Origin: Dictyobacter formicarum
GTDB taxonomy: Bacteria; Chloroflexota; Ktedonobacteria; Ktedonobacterales; Ktedonobacteraceae
Direction: 5' to 3'
Assembly (NCBI RefSeq): GCF_016587435.1
Contig: NZ_BNJJ01000030.1
Location: 24,330 to 88,329 of the forward strand
Length of the DNA stretch: 64,000 bases
The notes under the pieces were generated by a model. The model ran no database searches, was not told where the DNA came from, and saw only the letters and a list, made by a program, of their open reading frames with translations. Made by a program: the position numbers and the translations under genes. Shown here piece by piece: positions 45,100 to 53,898 of this stretch (positions within the stretch are counted from its first letter, which is position 1; each line of letters starts with the position of its first letter).

Positions 45100-46839
45100 A
45101 TGTCAGAACGGAAAACGCAATCAAGATATCTCCCCTTACGCGTCCGTATACGATCGAGCAGTGAGCAAACCCCTCCAGGACGTGAAGAGGTTAGTGTTAC
45201 GCAGGAGCATACTGTGAAGCGTGAGTTAGAACGGACCACTACCAACTCCTATACCTCTGAAAAGGAACGATATATCCATCAAACACGCGAACTGGTACGA
45301 CTTTGCAGCCTATTGCGTGCCGACCTGGATCTCAGTGAAGTATTGCAGCAAATCGTTGCCTCCACCGCAGCCTGTACAGGCTTTCGGATCTTAAACATTA
45401 ATCTGCTGGATCAGAGCGGCAAAATGCTATCTTCCGTAGCATCGATCGGTTTATCAGAAGAAGATGCTCGCACATTGCGCGAAACCCCTTTTTCTCGTGA
45501 AGCGTTTTCTAACGCCATGCTGCCAGAATTCCGTATCAGCCAGAGCTATTTTATCCCTCATGGACGTAATGAAGCTTTATCTGAAATGCCCACATTAGTG
45601 GTTACTGAAATGCGGAACGGAGCACATGGTCCTGGAAATTGGCATCCCGAAGATAATCTAATTATTCCTTTGTACAGTCCAAGAAAGCAGGAATTGCTAG
45701 GTTTCCTTTCTTTGGATGATCCTGAGGATGGCAAAGTGCCAACGGCAGAAGCCGTGGAAGTGGCAGAGTTATTCGCCAACCAGGCGGCGATCGCGATTGA
45801 TAATGTACGCATCTTTCAGGAGCGCGAGGCCGAGCATCATGCTTTGGAGACGGCCGTATCTGCTTTGAGCGAGGAGATTCAATTACTCTCACAGGGCGAT
45901 ATGCGGCCGCGTATTTCATCGCAACATCCTCGCTTGCAGCCGATCGCAGATACGCTCAATTCGACGATTGATCGTATCAGTGTAATTTTACATGATATGC
46001 GCAGGGTAGCTCAGGCGGTTGATGCCCATATGCAGAATGTACAACAGAATTCTGAGATGCTGGTGCATGATACTCATATCCAGGAGGTGCAGATCGATCA
46101 GATCTCGCGCACCATCAATGATTTCGCGCAAATGATGAGCCGCATCTCTGAGCGGGCAGCCCATCTCTCAAAGACGGCGATCGATGGAGTTGATGTTACC
46201 AATGAGGCGCAGACCACTGTGGACCGCACCGTTGAAAGCATGGGGCTGGTACGCGAGGCCACCCTGCAGTCCGCGCGTATGATGAAGCAGTTAAGCGAGA
46301 GCGGCCAGGAGATCAACGAAACCGTTGCGGGCATGAATGATTTGACGATGCGCATGCACCTGCTGGCCCTCAATGCAGCGATCGAAGCGACTCGAGCCGG
46401 AGAAAATGGTCAGGGCTTTACGGTTATCGCGCAGGAGATGCGCACGCTGGCGATGAGTAGTGCTGAAATTGCGCGCACCGTGAGCACATATATTCATACC
46501 ATCCAGCAAGAGACGACCAAGGCTTCGCAGAGCGTGGAGCAGGGTACCCAGGAAGTGGTCAAGCAGACAGAACTGGTAATGCAGACAGGTGTAGCGCTGG
46601 ACGCGATTGGGGTAGTGACAGATCAACTAACGCATTTGATTGATGGTATTTGCACGACCGCTGAGAGCCAGTCGCAGGGTTCCCAACTGGTGGTTAACGC
46701 CATCACTGAAATTTTGCGTATGACGGGTGATGTCACCCGCCATATGCGTGAAATGCAACATTCTACGAGTCGTCTGGCTGAATTTACGAATGCGTTACGC
46801 TCACGGTTGGCGCTGATTCGCTTGCGTGATGAGCAATAA
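45100..46839 (+). CDS. Soluble GAF-containing methyl-accepting chemotaxis-like protein
   Basis: ATG 45100 gives 579 residues. After a charged N-terminus, a GAF domain spans about 65-235 (LDLSEVLQQIVASTAACTG, ELFANQAAIAIDNVRIFQER). A HAMP-like helical linker follows (LSQGDMRPRISSQHPRL), then an MCP signalling coiled coil with the hairpin tip LLALNAAIEATRAGENGQGF and VIAQEMRTLAMSSAEIARTV. There is no membrane helix, so it senses in the cytoplasm. No che genes are in the window. The ribosome site is weak (AAAGGCGC). Confidence 0.88.
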   Translation: MSERKTQSRYLPLRVRIRSSSEQTPPGREEVSVTQEHTVKRELERTTTNSYTSEKERYIHQTRELVRLCSLLRADLDLSEVLQQIVASTAACTGFRILNINLLDQSGKMLSSVASIGLSEEDARTLRETPFSREAFSNAMLPEFRISQSYFIPHGRNEALSEMPTLVVTEMRNGAHGPGNWHPEDNLIIPLYSPRKQELLGFLSLDDPEDGKVPTAEAVEVAELFANQAAIAIDNVRIFQEREAEHHALETAVSALSEEIQLLSQGDMRPRISSQHPRLQPIADTLNSTIDRISVILHDMRRVAQAVDAHMQNVQQNSEMLVHDTHIQEVQIDQISRTINDFAQMMSRISERAAHLSKTAIDGVDVTNEAQTTVDRTVESMGLVREATLQSARMMKQLSESGQEINETVAGMNDLTMRMHLLALNAAIEATRAGENGQGFTVIAQEMRTLAMSSAEIARTVSTYIHTIQQETTKASQSVEQGTQEVVKQTELVMQTGVALDAIGVVTDQLTHLIDGICTTAESQSQGSQLVVNAITEILRMTGDVTRHMREMQHSTSRLAEFTNALRSRLALIRLRDEQ

Positions 46840-46856
46840 GTCTGTAGCAGGCATTA

Positions 46857-47108
46857 CTAGCACCGGTGGCCTAGCAGACGCGCCTCTGTGTAGGCGGCCT
46901 TGGCCTCGGTTGTTCTGCCCAGTTGTTCTAGCACCTGACCTTTATGATAATACAAAACGGCTTCACGTGGTGCCAGAAAAATGGCCTGTTCATAAGCACT
47001 TAAAGCGGTTTCTGCGGCATCGGAGTTGACAGTATCAAGTCTATTGGTAGCTGAAAAAAGTGATGAATAGTTTTCGTTCATATATTGTGAGCGAGCAGGA
47101 CTTTGCAT
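46857..47108 (-). CDS. Small TPR protein
   Basis: ATG 47108 with AAGGAAGGGCAGCC upstream; 83 residues. The second half is two tetratricopeptide helices pairs (ALSAYEQAIFLAPREAVLYY, HKGQVLEQLGRTTEAKAAYT). One or two TPR units are too few for a superhelix, so it may work as a dimer or adaptor. It is 140 bp downstream of the D-aminopeptidase gene. Confidence 0.7.
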   Translation of the reverse strand: MQSPARSQYMNENYSSLFSATNRLDTVNSDAAETALSAYEQAIFLAPREAVLYYHKGQVLEQLGRTTEAKAAYTEARLLGHRC

Positions 47109-47248
47109 GGCTGCCCTTCCTTTTTCTTTGGGCTGTTGTGGTGATTTATCCGAATTACTATTACCTATCCTAATAGGAACATTCTGTTTGAGAAGGCCTG
47201 AACTGGTTGGCCTTCTCCAATAGTCCTGTAGCGTTCTGAGGTACTGTA

Positions 47249-48067
47249 TCAGTGTCTGTACCAGAAGTGATCCCAGGCTTCCCAAAAAGTATCAGCGGTC
47301 GCTGAAACCATGCGCGGACCCTCAATACGCACTCCCTGACGTCCAATAAAGCTGTTGGCTCTTTCTGGTGTAGCCAGCTCAACGCGGAAAGTGACCGGGC
47401 CTGAGACTTTATAGGGTTTCGGCCAGCTAGCGCTCTGGCTCAATGCCTGCGCGACACGCATCTCAATCAGGGCACAGGCATCCTGAGGTGCCAGATTTCT
47501 GGCCGTATAGCGACCCAGACCCTGTTTGACCTGAGCGGTCACAATTTCTTCTCCCAGCAGCGCCTTTACTTCGCGGCAGGTCGCTTCATCTCCAGAAGCA
47601 AAAATAGCTGGAATATCCCAGCAGCCTGCGATAGCGGCCAGGATACCGCTCTCGCCGACCAGCGTATCGTTAATCCAGGCATTGTGCCATTCCTCAGTTG
47701 AAACGGTATGGCATAGAACTCCATTTGGCGTACCCGCCATGGCATGCGCACCCACGAAAAGAATAGCATCGCAACCTTTTTCAAAGGCTTCGATATAACG
47801 GGCCCAGGGATAACCAAACACATATTCCGCCCCAGATTCCAATTGAGATGGCAGGAAGCTCTTAAAATTATAGGCTCCTCCGGCCCCATGACAATCAACC
47901 ACTACCACTTCAGTTGCCCCAGCCGCCCGTGCGCCCCGTACAGCCGCGTTCATCTCACCAGTATAGAGTTTGCGACACTCTTCATAAAGGGCTGTCCCTG
48001 CGGTGACTTGCTCCCATGTCTCAATGCAAGAAATGCCTTCCATATCACAGAAAATAACGACTCGCAT
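47249..48067 (-). CDS. M55 family D-aminopeptidase (DppA-like)
   Basis: A 272-residue zinc peptidase of the DppA type, which forms a decamer and releases D-amino acids from peptides. Metal ligands are visible as Asp8-x-Glu10 (CDMEGIS), His60 (VVDCHGAGG), His108 (VGAHAMAG) and the Glu in NDTLVGESGILAA. No dipeptide transporter is adjacent, unlike the Bacillus dpp operon. A weak AAAGAGAG precedes ATG 48067. Confidence 0.93.
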   Translation of the reverse strand: MRVVIFCDMEGISCIETWEQVTAGTALYEECRKLYTGEMNAAVRGARAAGATEVVVVDCHGAGGAYNFKSFLPSQLESGAEYVFGYPWARYIEAFEKGCDAILFVGAHAMAGTPNGVLCHTVSTEEWHNAWINDTLVGESGILAAIAGCWDIPAIFASGDEATCREVKALLGEEIVTAQVKQGLGRYTARNLAPQDACALIEMRVAQALSQSASWPKPYKVSGPVTFRVELATPERANSFIGRQGVRIEGPRMVSATADTFWEAWDHFWYRH

Positions 48068-48219
48068 GCATACTCTCTTTCCAATTAGCCAGGGTAATTT
48101 ATCTCTGTTTCCTTTTTACTCTTGTTCGTTACTTCTTATCATACTCCTATCAGTTCTACGGATAAAACAGGCATAGTACTTTCTAGCCTTTTATTGTTCC
48201 ATTAAATAATATGTCTATT

Positions 48220-48260
48220 AAATAAAACGCGAGAAGGCAATATTTTCTCGCGTTTTATTT
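48220..48260. terminator. Terminator after the first receiver gene
   Basis: AAATAAAACGCGAGAA (48220-48235) pairs perfectly with TTCTCGCGTTTTATTT (48245-48260), 9-nt loop. Confidence 0.75.
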
Positions 48261-48283
48261 GATAAAGTTGTATCCCGAAGTTT

Positions 48284-48682
48284 TTATGCGCCTATTATTT
48301 GTTCAATTTCTCTTAATAGATCTTCCAGTTCGAATGGCTTTTCTATATAAGGTAAGCGCAGTTTATCCAATTCCTTTTCAGAAAAATTTGCACTCATAAA
48401 CAGAACAGGTGTATTTTCCAGCCCCTCAGTTGTATGAAGCAGATTATACAATTCTAGACCATCCATACCAGGAAGCTGGTAATCCAGCAGGAACATATCG
48501 GGTTTATGTTGGCGAATCGTATTCAACGCTTTAAAGGCATCGACAACCAGAAATGCCTGATAGCGTGTCTCTTGTTGAATTGCATGAACAATGAATTCTC
48601 CAATATCTAAATCGTCTTCAACCACGAGTAGCGATTTTACAGCGACAGCTTCTTTAGCACCTGATGTTGGCTTGTCTGACAT
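48284..48682 (-). CDS. Receiver-only response regulator 1
   Basis: ATG 48682 (AGGAGTTGGAACAT upstream) gives 132 residues: a single CheY-like receiver. Acidic pocket VVEDDLD, phospho-acceptor Asp67 in LLDYQLPGMDG, Ser/Thr switch in LFMSANF and Lys in YIEKPFELEDL. There is no output domain. A second, similar receiver gene lies 182 bp upstream on the same strand. Confidence 0.92.
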   Translation of the reverse strand: MSDKPTSGAKEAVAVKSLLVVEDDLDIGEFIVHAIQQETRYQAFLVVDAFKALNTIRQHKPDMFLLDYQLPGMDGLELYNLLHTTEGLENTPVLFMSANFSEKELDKLRLPYIEKPFELEDLLREIEQIIGA

Positions 48683-48863
48683 ATGTTCCAACTCCTATTT
48701 CAACCAGTGGATAAATAGAGTCATATTTGGTACGAGAGTAAGGGGTATAGCGTTTCACACTATGCAAACTTCAGGTGTCTTCAGTACGAGTGATTTAAAG
48801 ATACAGAAAGTGGATAAGAAAAATCTACCTTCAAAAAGCTTACAAGCCAAAATAGTGTCGAAC

Positions 48864-49277
48864 TTAAAGGGAAGAACTGGATGTATCGGGCATCCGCACG
48901 ACTTTCTCGATGGTTTTTAGCAGCTCATCCAACTCAAACGGCTTCTCTAAGAAGAGGATATTATTTTGCTTAAGATCTTCTTTTTCTGTGCTGGCACTCA
49001 GAAAAATAGTCGGCACATTTTGCAATCCCGCGCGCTGATGGAGTTGTTTGTAAAGTTCAAAACCATTAATGCCCGGTGGTAGAAAATAATCAAGTATAAA
49101 GAGCGCTGGCGTGATAGTCTGAACCACTTGTAGCGCCTCATCCGCGTTGGTCGCGAGAATCGGCGTATAGGTGGTCTCCTGTGAAATCACCAGGGAAAGA
49201 AACTCCCCATTGTTGGGATCGTCCTCAACAATCAATATTTTTTTTGGCTGGTGTATGGCTGTCGGCTTTTGTGTCAT
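48864..49277 (-). CDS. Receiver-only response regulator 2
   Basis: A 137-residue CheY-like receiver: ILIVEDDPNNGEF, Asp63 in FILDYFLPPGINGFELY, switch Ser in IFLSAST, Lys in FLEKPFELDELL. CAAGGAGTTAATACACCA precedes ATG 49277. It shares the plan ISQETTY, DYxLPG, KPFEL(E/D) with receiver 1, indicating a tandem duplication. No histidine kinase is near. Confidence 0.92.
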   Translation of the reverse strand: MTQKPTAIHQPKKILIVEDDPNNGEFLSLVISQETTYTPILATNADEALQVVQTITPALFILDYFLPPGINGFELYKQLHQRAGLQNVPTIFLSASTEKEDLKQNNILFLEKPFELDELLKTIEKVVRMPDTSSSSL

Positions 49278-49599
49278 TGGTGTATTAACTCCTTGTAGCC
49301 ATGAACAGTTATATTACCAGTATGGTTGTGTTCATTATACAAAATATATACTGGCCCTTATCAAGCAGACGTTCTACAGCGAGCAATGGTGTAATTATTA
49401 TACTACTCTTCACGCACAGCTGGTGGTAGATTTTGATAATAGGGGATAGTCAGCTCTCACCACAGCCATCTGTATAAGCCTGAGAGTTTGCTGTCTTCTC
49501 AAGCTTATACAGAAATATATGTAATCAGCAGGCCAGACTTACTGGTTCTGGTTAGTCTGAACATCCAGGGAGAAGATATCATAAAAAAGCATAGCACAT
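49278..49599. other. Intergenic region upstream of receiver 2
   Basis: About 320 bp, AT-rich. CTGTATAAGC and GCTTATACAG (about 49468 and 49502) can pair as a 10-bp stem with a 25-nt loop. No gene or RNA is supported. Confidence 0.4.
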
Positions 49600-50028
49600 T
49601 TAACGTCGGCGTTTCCGTCTCCTCAACTGAGGCTCTTCATATTCACGATAGAGGCGTTTACCTATCTTCCAACCAAAGTAGCCACAAATAATAACGGCCA
49701 CCAGAGCAACCACAAACATCACAATGCGAATCGTGGTACTCAGACTACTATGAAGGACGCTTGCTAACGGATCAGCATAGAAACGACCGAAGAGGGCCAC
49801 GCTCAAACTAAGCAACATTCCAACCATGGTACCTAGGCAACAGCCAAGGGGACCACCATTGGTTTCTCCCTGAGCTTCTGGTGGCAATTGTGAAAGCGAA
49901 GAAGAAGGAGAAGCAGGAGATGTCGTTGTATGTGATTCTGCGACTTCTTGAGAAGGCAGCCCTTCTTCTGGTGAATGAGGCTCGCGAGCAGAATCTTCTG
50001 ATGAAAACGAGTCGGATGGCGTAGACAC
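49600..50028 (-). CDS. Small two-span membrane protein with Ser/Pro/Glu-rich N-terminus
   Basis: A 142-residue protein. Residues 1-57 are Ser/Pro/Glu-rich and probably disordered. Two membrane helices follow (LGCCLGTMVGMLLSLSVALF and TTIRIVMFVVALVAVIICGY), then GWKIGKRLYREYEEPQLRRRKRRR-type basic tail (ends in RRRKRRR). The GLCCLG-like start of helix 1 resembles glycine-zipper proteins. No family is recognised. It lies 49 bp downstream of upp. Confidence 0.65.
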   Translation of the reverse strand: MSTPSDSFSSEDSAREPHSPEEGLPSQEVAESHTTTSPASPSSSLSQLPPEAQGETNGGPLGCCLGTMVGMLLSLSVALFGRFYADPLASVLHSSLSTTIRIVMFVVALVAVIICGYFGWKIGKRLYREYEEPQLRRRKRRR

Positions 50029-50076
50029 AGAAGTTAATCCTTTACATCTGTCAAAACGGCTGCTAGAACAGCCGGG

Positions 50077-50787
50077 CTAGAATGTCCCAAACTGGCGATC
50101 TCCGGCATCCCCGAGCCCTGGAACAATATAGCCCAAATCATTGAGCGATTCATCGAGTGCCGCGACATAAATATCTATATCGGGATGGGCCTGAGCCAAC
50201 CTCAGTAGTCCATAAGGAGCGGCAATAATACCTAGATATGAGAGGCGTGGAATACCACGACGTTTAAGGATATTAATAGCATCGATGGCTGAGCCACCCG
50301 TGGCTAGCATCGGATCTACAGCATACACAACCTGTAAATCTACCTGATGTGGCAGGCGATTATAGTATTCCATTGCCTGCAATGTTTCCTCATCGCGGCG
50401 TAAACCCAGGTGCCAGACTTGAACATCCGGGATAACCTGGCGAAACCCTTCAGCCAATCCGAGCCCAGCCCTTAGAATGGGCGTCACCCCGATACCACCG
50501 GCCAATCGATAGCCAGTTGTTGACTGTAAAGGCGTCTCGATATCGCTATTTTCTAATGCCAACTTTTCGGTTGCCTCATAAGCCAGCAGCGCCCCAATCT
50601 CCTTCACTAACTGATAAAACTGAGGAGGCGGCGTATTTTTATTGCGTAACAGGGTCATCTTATGTGCCATCACAGGATGGGATGAAATATGCACCCGAGG
50701 AAGCTCCAAAACCTCTTCTCGCACTGGCTGCGACACTCCCTGCATCGGCAATTTCGACTTCCCCCCTTGTGGACTAGTTCCTAGCAT
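50077..50787 (-). CDS. upp: Uracil phosphoribosyltransferase
   Basis: ATG 50787 (GAGGATAGAAAC upstream) gives 236 residues. Pyrimidine salvage: uracil + PRPP to UMP. Seen are HPVMAHKMTLLRNKNTPPPQ, GVTPILRAGLGLAEGF, the PRPP loop VYAVDPMLATGGSAIDAI, and the uracil-binding C-terminus YIVPGLGDAGDRQFGT. An N-terminal extension of about 25 residues precedes the usual start. Confidence 0.96.
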   Translation of the reverse strand: MLGTSPQGGKSKLPMQGVSQPVREEVLELPRVHISSHPVMAHKMTLLRNKNTPPPQFYQLVKEIGALLAYEATEKLALENSDIETPLQSTTGYRLAGGIGVTPILRAGLGLAEGFRQVIPDVQVWHLGLRRDEETLQAMEYYNRLPHQVDLQVVYAVDPMLATGGSAIDAINILKRRGIPRLSYLGIIAAPYGLLRLAQAHPDIDIYVAALDESLNDLGYIVPGLGDAGDRQFGTF

Positions 50788-50975
50788 GTTTCTATCCTCA
50801 TTATAAATCGTATAAACTTTACTGAGAATTGTATCAGAGTTGAGCAGAGGCGTCGAGTCTGCCGTTTTGTATCTCCAATTTCTTGCATACCCCCAAAAGA
50901 AGTAGATTATTCTTGTTCCCTCCACCTCCCGCCGCATGATCTTTTACAAATAAAGCTGGTATAAGGCGCGAGGTG

Positions 50976-51054
50976 CAGGAGGGCCGGCGAGGCCCTCCTG
51001 CCGGGGTTCGGGGTGTCCCCGACCACTCCTCCCCCTCCGCCCGCCGAAGGCGGG
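50976..51054. repeat. Array of three GC-rich hairpins in a divergent promoter region
   Basis: CAGGAGGGCC/GGCCCTCCTG (50976-51000), TCGGGG-tgt-CCCCGA (51008-51022) and CCCGCC-gaa-GGCGGG (51040-51054) in an otherwise AT-rich 408-bp gap between upp and DUF503. It has the look of an interspersed GC-rich repeat, but no second copy is in this window. Confidence 0.55.
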
Positions 51055-51183
51055 AATGCAAGAGGTATTTTTATACCGTATTAAAAAGTAAAAGATCATC
51101 AGGCGGGGGAGCCTCGGAAGAGCGCGCATGGCGCCCCAATAGTCCATAGGTCAAGTATAAGGGAAAGGCAGCCCTGCATATGC

Positions 51184-51189
51184 TATACT
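51184..51189 (+). promoter_or_regulatory. Extended -10 of the DUF503 operon, leaderless start
   Basis: TGC-TATACT, then six bases, then ATG 51196. No ribosome site precedes the ATG, so the transcript probably begins at the start codon. Confidence 0.5.
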
Positions 51190-51195
51190 ACACGC

Positions 51196-51486
51196 ATGGT
51201 TATAGCTGCAGCTGAAATAACTTTACATTTGCCGGAATGCCATTCATTAAAAGATAAACGGCAAATCATAAAATCTATCATGGCCCGCGTGCGCAATCAG
51301 TTCGACGTTTCAATTGCTGAGGTTGGAGACAATGATCTCTGGCAGATCTCCAAAATCGGGCTGAGCCACGTTAGTAACAGTAGTCAGCTCGCTGACGAAG
51401 TACTACTCCATATCAGGCGCTATATAGAAGAAACGCGCCCCGATATTGTGATTTCTGCTTTTGAAAAAGAAATAATTCATTGGTAA
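51196..51486 (+). CDS. DUF503 family protein (YlxP-like)
   Basis: A 96-residue protein matching DUF503: VIAAAEITLHLPECHSLKDK and RQIIKSIMARVRNQFDVSIA, then EVGDNDLWQ. The family is small, alpha/beta, often next to rbfA in Firmicutes; its role is unknown. It is the first gene of a five-gene operon leading to murJ, 4 bp before the TagA-like gene. Confidence 0.9.
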   Translation: MVIAAAEITLHLPECHSLKDKRQIIKSIMARVRNQFDVSIAEVGDNDLWQISKIGLSHVSNSSQLADEVLLHIRRYIEETRPDIVISAFEKEIIHW

Positions 51487-51490
51487 ATCT

Positions 51491-52285
51491 ATGGTACAAA
51501 TGCTCAATACTTTACCGTCTGATGTACCACCACCCGTTTATATATTGGGGGTGCGTGTAGATCGCCTCACCCAACGCCAGGTACTTGCTTGCCTGGAGCA
51601 GATACTCTCTTCAGCCCATGCCAGCCCGACGCCGCCCTCTTGTCAGCAGATCATTACGGTAAATCCTGAGTTTGTGATGGCCGCCCAGCAGAATACGCTA
51701 TTTCGCACGTGTATTAATCAAGCGGCCCTGGTCATGGCGGATGGTATTGGTATTGTGTTAGCGTCTCGTTTTTTGCGCCAACCAACGCCGGAACGGGTCA
51801 CAGGCGTTGATACCTTGCTTGAACTGGCAAAGTTATGCGCCAGGCAGGGACACCGTATGTTTTTATTGGGGGCGGCCCCTGGTGTGGCCGAGATCGCCGG
51901 GGCGCGCCTGCAGGACCTGATTCCTGATTTACAGATAGCTGGTACTTATGCAGGCTCACCAGCTATAGAAGAGGAGCAAGAGATCCTCGAGCGTATCCGT
52001 GCTGCGCGGGCCGATGTGTTGTGTGTAGCTTATGGCGCACCTGCCCAGGATCTCTGGATACATCGTAATCTCAGCCAATTGCCCGTAGCGCTGGCGATGG
52101 GCGTTGGTGGCTCCTTTGATTTTTTAGCGGGCAGACAACACCGAGCTCCCCTCTGGATGCGTAAGAGTGGACTCGAATGGCTGTATCGCTTATATCGCGA
52201 GCCCTGGCGCTGGCGACGAATGTTAGCATTACCTCAATTTGTATTACACGTGGTATTGAAAGGGCGTAATTCCCATGACGCTTGA
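51491..52285 (+). CDS. WecB/TagA/CpsF family glycosyltransferase
   Basis: A 264-residue GT26 enzyme adding N-acetylmannosamine(-uronic acid) or similar to a lipid-linked sugar. Blocks seen: QIITVNPEFVMAAQQNTLFR, ALVMADGIGIVLASRFL, RVTGVDTLLELAKLCARQGH, MFLLGAAPGVAEIA, CVAYGAPAQDLWIHRN and GVGGSFDFLAGRQHRAP. Its end overlaps the heptose kinase start by 11 bp. Confidence 0.93.
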   Translation: MVQMLNTLPSDVPPPVYILGVRVDRLTQRQVLACLEQILSSAHASPTPPSCQQIITVNPEFVMAAQQNTLFRTCINQAALVMADGIGIVLASRFLRQPTPERVTGVDTLLELAKLCARQGHRMFLLGAAPGVAEIAGARLQDLIPDLQIAGTYAGSPAIEEEQEILERIRAARADVLCVAYGAPAQDLWIHRNLSQLPVALAMGVGGSFDFLAGRQHRAPLWMRKSGLEWLYRLYREPWRWRRMLALPQFVLHVVLKGRNSHDA

Positions 52286-53303
52286 TACACCTGCTTCTCT
52301 CCCCTCAACCACCGCACTGCACTCGCTGATTCGCTCCTTCGCGGGCAAGCGCGTGCTGGTAATCGGAGATATGGTATCTGATGAATATATAATCGGACGC
52401 CCCACGCGTATTTCGCGCGAGGCTCCTGTTCTCATATTAGACCTGACTGAAGAGCGTACGGTTCCAGGGGGAGCCTGTAATGTAGCGGTTAATGCGCGCT
52501 CACTAGGCTCTGACACATTGCTGGCTGGTGTTGTAGGCGACGACATCGCAGGCCGCAAATTGCGGGAAGCTATTGCCACCTGGCACATGAATCAGGATGG
52601 AGTGATCTCTGACAGGGATCGTCCAACCTCAACCAAGACGCGCATCCTGGCCGGTAGTCCGCAGATCGTGCAGCAACATATTGTGCGTATCGATCGGGTG
52701 GATACCTCTGATATCAGCGCGTCGAATAAGAGTCAGATTATCGATTATGTCGAACGTATTCTACCCACCATCGATGCGGTGGTTCTGTCCGATTATGCAA
52801 ACGGCATGATCAGTCCTGAGATCATTGAAACCTGCGTTCCTACAGCCAGGGAGCTGAATAAAGTGGTGGTAGTGGATTCTCACGGGTCGTTCTCCCGTTT
52901 CCAGGGCGTGACCGCATTGACGCCAAATCAGCCCGAGGCTGAAGCTGAGCTGGGCATAACCATTCGTACTCAAGCAGAATTAAATGAGGTCGGGCGACGT
53001 TTATTAGAAAGAAGCAATGCGCAGGGCGTATTGATTACCCGTGGTAGCGAGGGCATAAGCCTGTTTGAGGTAAATAAAGCGCCTCTGCATTTGCCCGTCT
53101 ATCCACATTCTTTCGATAGCGAAATTGTAGATACCAATGGCGCAGGCGACACGGTCGCCGCTACTTTCACCCTGGCCCTGACTGCCGGTGCCAGCATGGC
53201 GGAAGCGGCCTACCTGGCGAATGCCGCGGCCTCACTGGTCGTACGCCGCATGGGCTGTGCCAGCAATACACCTGAAGAATTAATAGGAATCCTACATGAG
53301 TAA
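52275..53303 (+). CDS. D-glycero-beta-D-manno-heptose-7-phosphate kinase (RfaE1/HldA-type)
   Basis: A 342-residue PfkB-family kinase. VLVIGDMVSDEYIIGRPTRI, SREAPVLILDLTEERTVPGG and ACNVAVNARSLGSDTLLAG are the HldE-N signature; the anion hole and catalytic Asp are in IVDTNGAGDTVAATF. It makes heptose 1,7-bisphosphate for ADP-heptose. The adenylyltransferase is a separate gene overlapping by 8 bp, as in Gram-positive S-layer pathways, instead of fused as in E. coli HldE. Confidence 0.92.
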   Translation: MTLDTPASLPSTTALHSLIRSFAGKRVLVIGDMVSDEYIIGRPTRISREAPVLILDLTEERTVPGGACNVAVNARSLGSDTLLAGVVGDDIAGRKLREAIATWHMNQDGVISDRDRPTSTKTRILAGSPQIVQQHIVRIDRVDTSDISASNKSQIIDYVERILPTIDAVVLSDYANGMISPEIIETCVPTARELNKVVVVDSHGSFSRFQGVTALTPNQPEAEAELGITIRTQAELNEVGRRLLERSNAQGVLITRGSEGISLFEVNKAPLHLPVYPHSFDSEIVDTNGAGDTVAATFTLALTAGASMAEAAYLANAAASLVVRRMGCASNTPEELIGILHE

Positions 53304-53820
53304 GACTATACAAGAGTTGACACAAAAAAAGATCCTGACACGCACAGCATTGGCCGCGGAAGTCAATCGGCGTCAGCAGACTGGTGAGCGCTGCGTCTTT
53401 ACCAACGGCTGTTTTGATCTCTTACACCTGGGCCACATCCGCTATCTCCAGGAAGCGCGTGCGCTGGGTGATTTTTTAGTACTGGGATTGAACAGCGACG
53501 AGAGCGTACACCGTTTCAAGAGTCCCACCCGCCCCTTAGTTCCTGAAGATGAGCGAGCAGAAATTATGGCGGCACTGTCTTGTATCGATTATGTGACGAT
53601 TTTTCCTGAAACCACCGCAGGAGCACTGATCGATCTATTGCAGCCAGAAATCTATGTCAAAGGTGCTGATTACGTCAGAGCGCAGGATGGTCAACCAGAT
53701 ACAGCACGCCTTCCCGAGGCAAAGCATGTCATGGCATATAACGGCGAGATGCGTTTTATTACTTACTTGCCACATCATTCAACTACAGAGTTAATCACGA
53801 AAATTAAGCGTTTGCCATAA
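53296..53820 (+). CDS. Heptose 1-phosphate adenylyltransferase (RfaE2/HldC-type)
   Basis: A 174-residue nucleotidyltransferase. VFTNGCFDLLHLGHIRYLQE contains the HxGH motif, and GLNSDESVHRFKSPTRPLVP and EIYVKGADY are family blocks. Forms ADP-heptose from heptose 1-phosphate and ATP. AGGAATCCTAC precedes its ATG inside the kinase gene. The phosphatase GmhB and isomerase GmhA are not in the window. Confidence 0.94.
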   Translation: MSKTIQELTQKKILTRTALAAEVNRRQQTGERCVFTNGCFDLLHLGHIRYLQEARALGDFLVLGLNSDESVHRFKSPTRPLVPEDERAEIMAALSCIDYVTIFPETTAGALIDLLQPEIYVKGADYVRAQDGQPDTARLPEAKHVMAYNGEMRFITYLPHHSTTELITKIKRLP

Positions 53821-53898
53821 GGTGTAGTTGGGGTGGTTACTTTGCTTATTTGTGAAGCTCCATTATTTTTGTTTATTGATCTATGAGGAGCAATTTTT

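Noticed and set aside
50788..50937. 50-residue N-terminal extension of upp
   Set aside because: No ribosome site, runs into the promoter region; ATG 50787 has GAGGATAGAAAC upstream and is followed by the family sequence.
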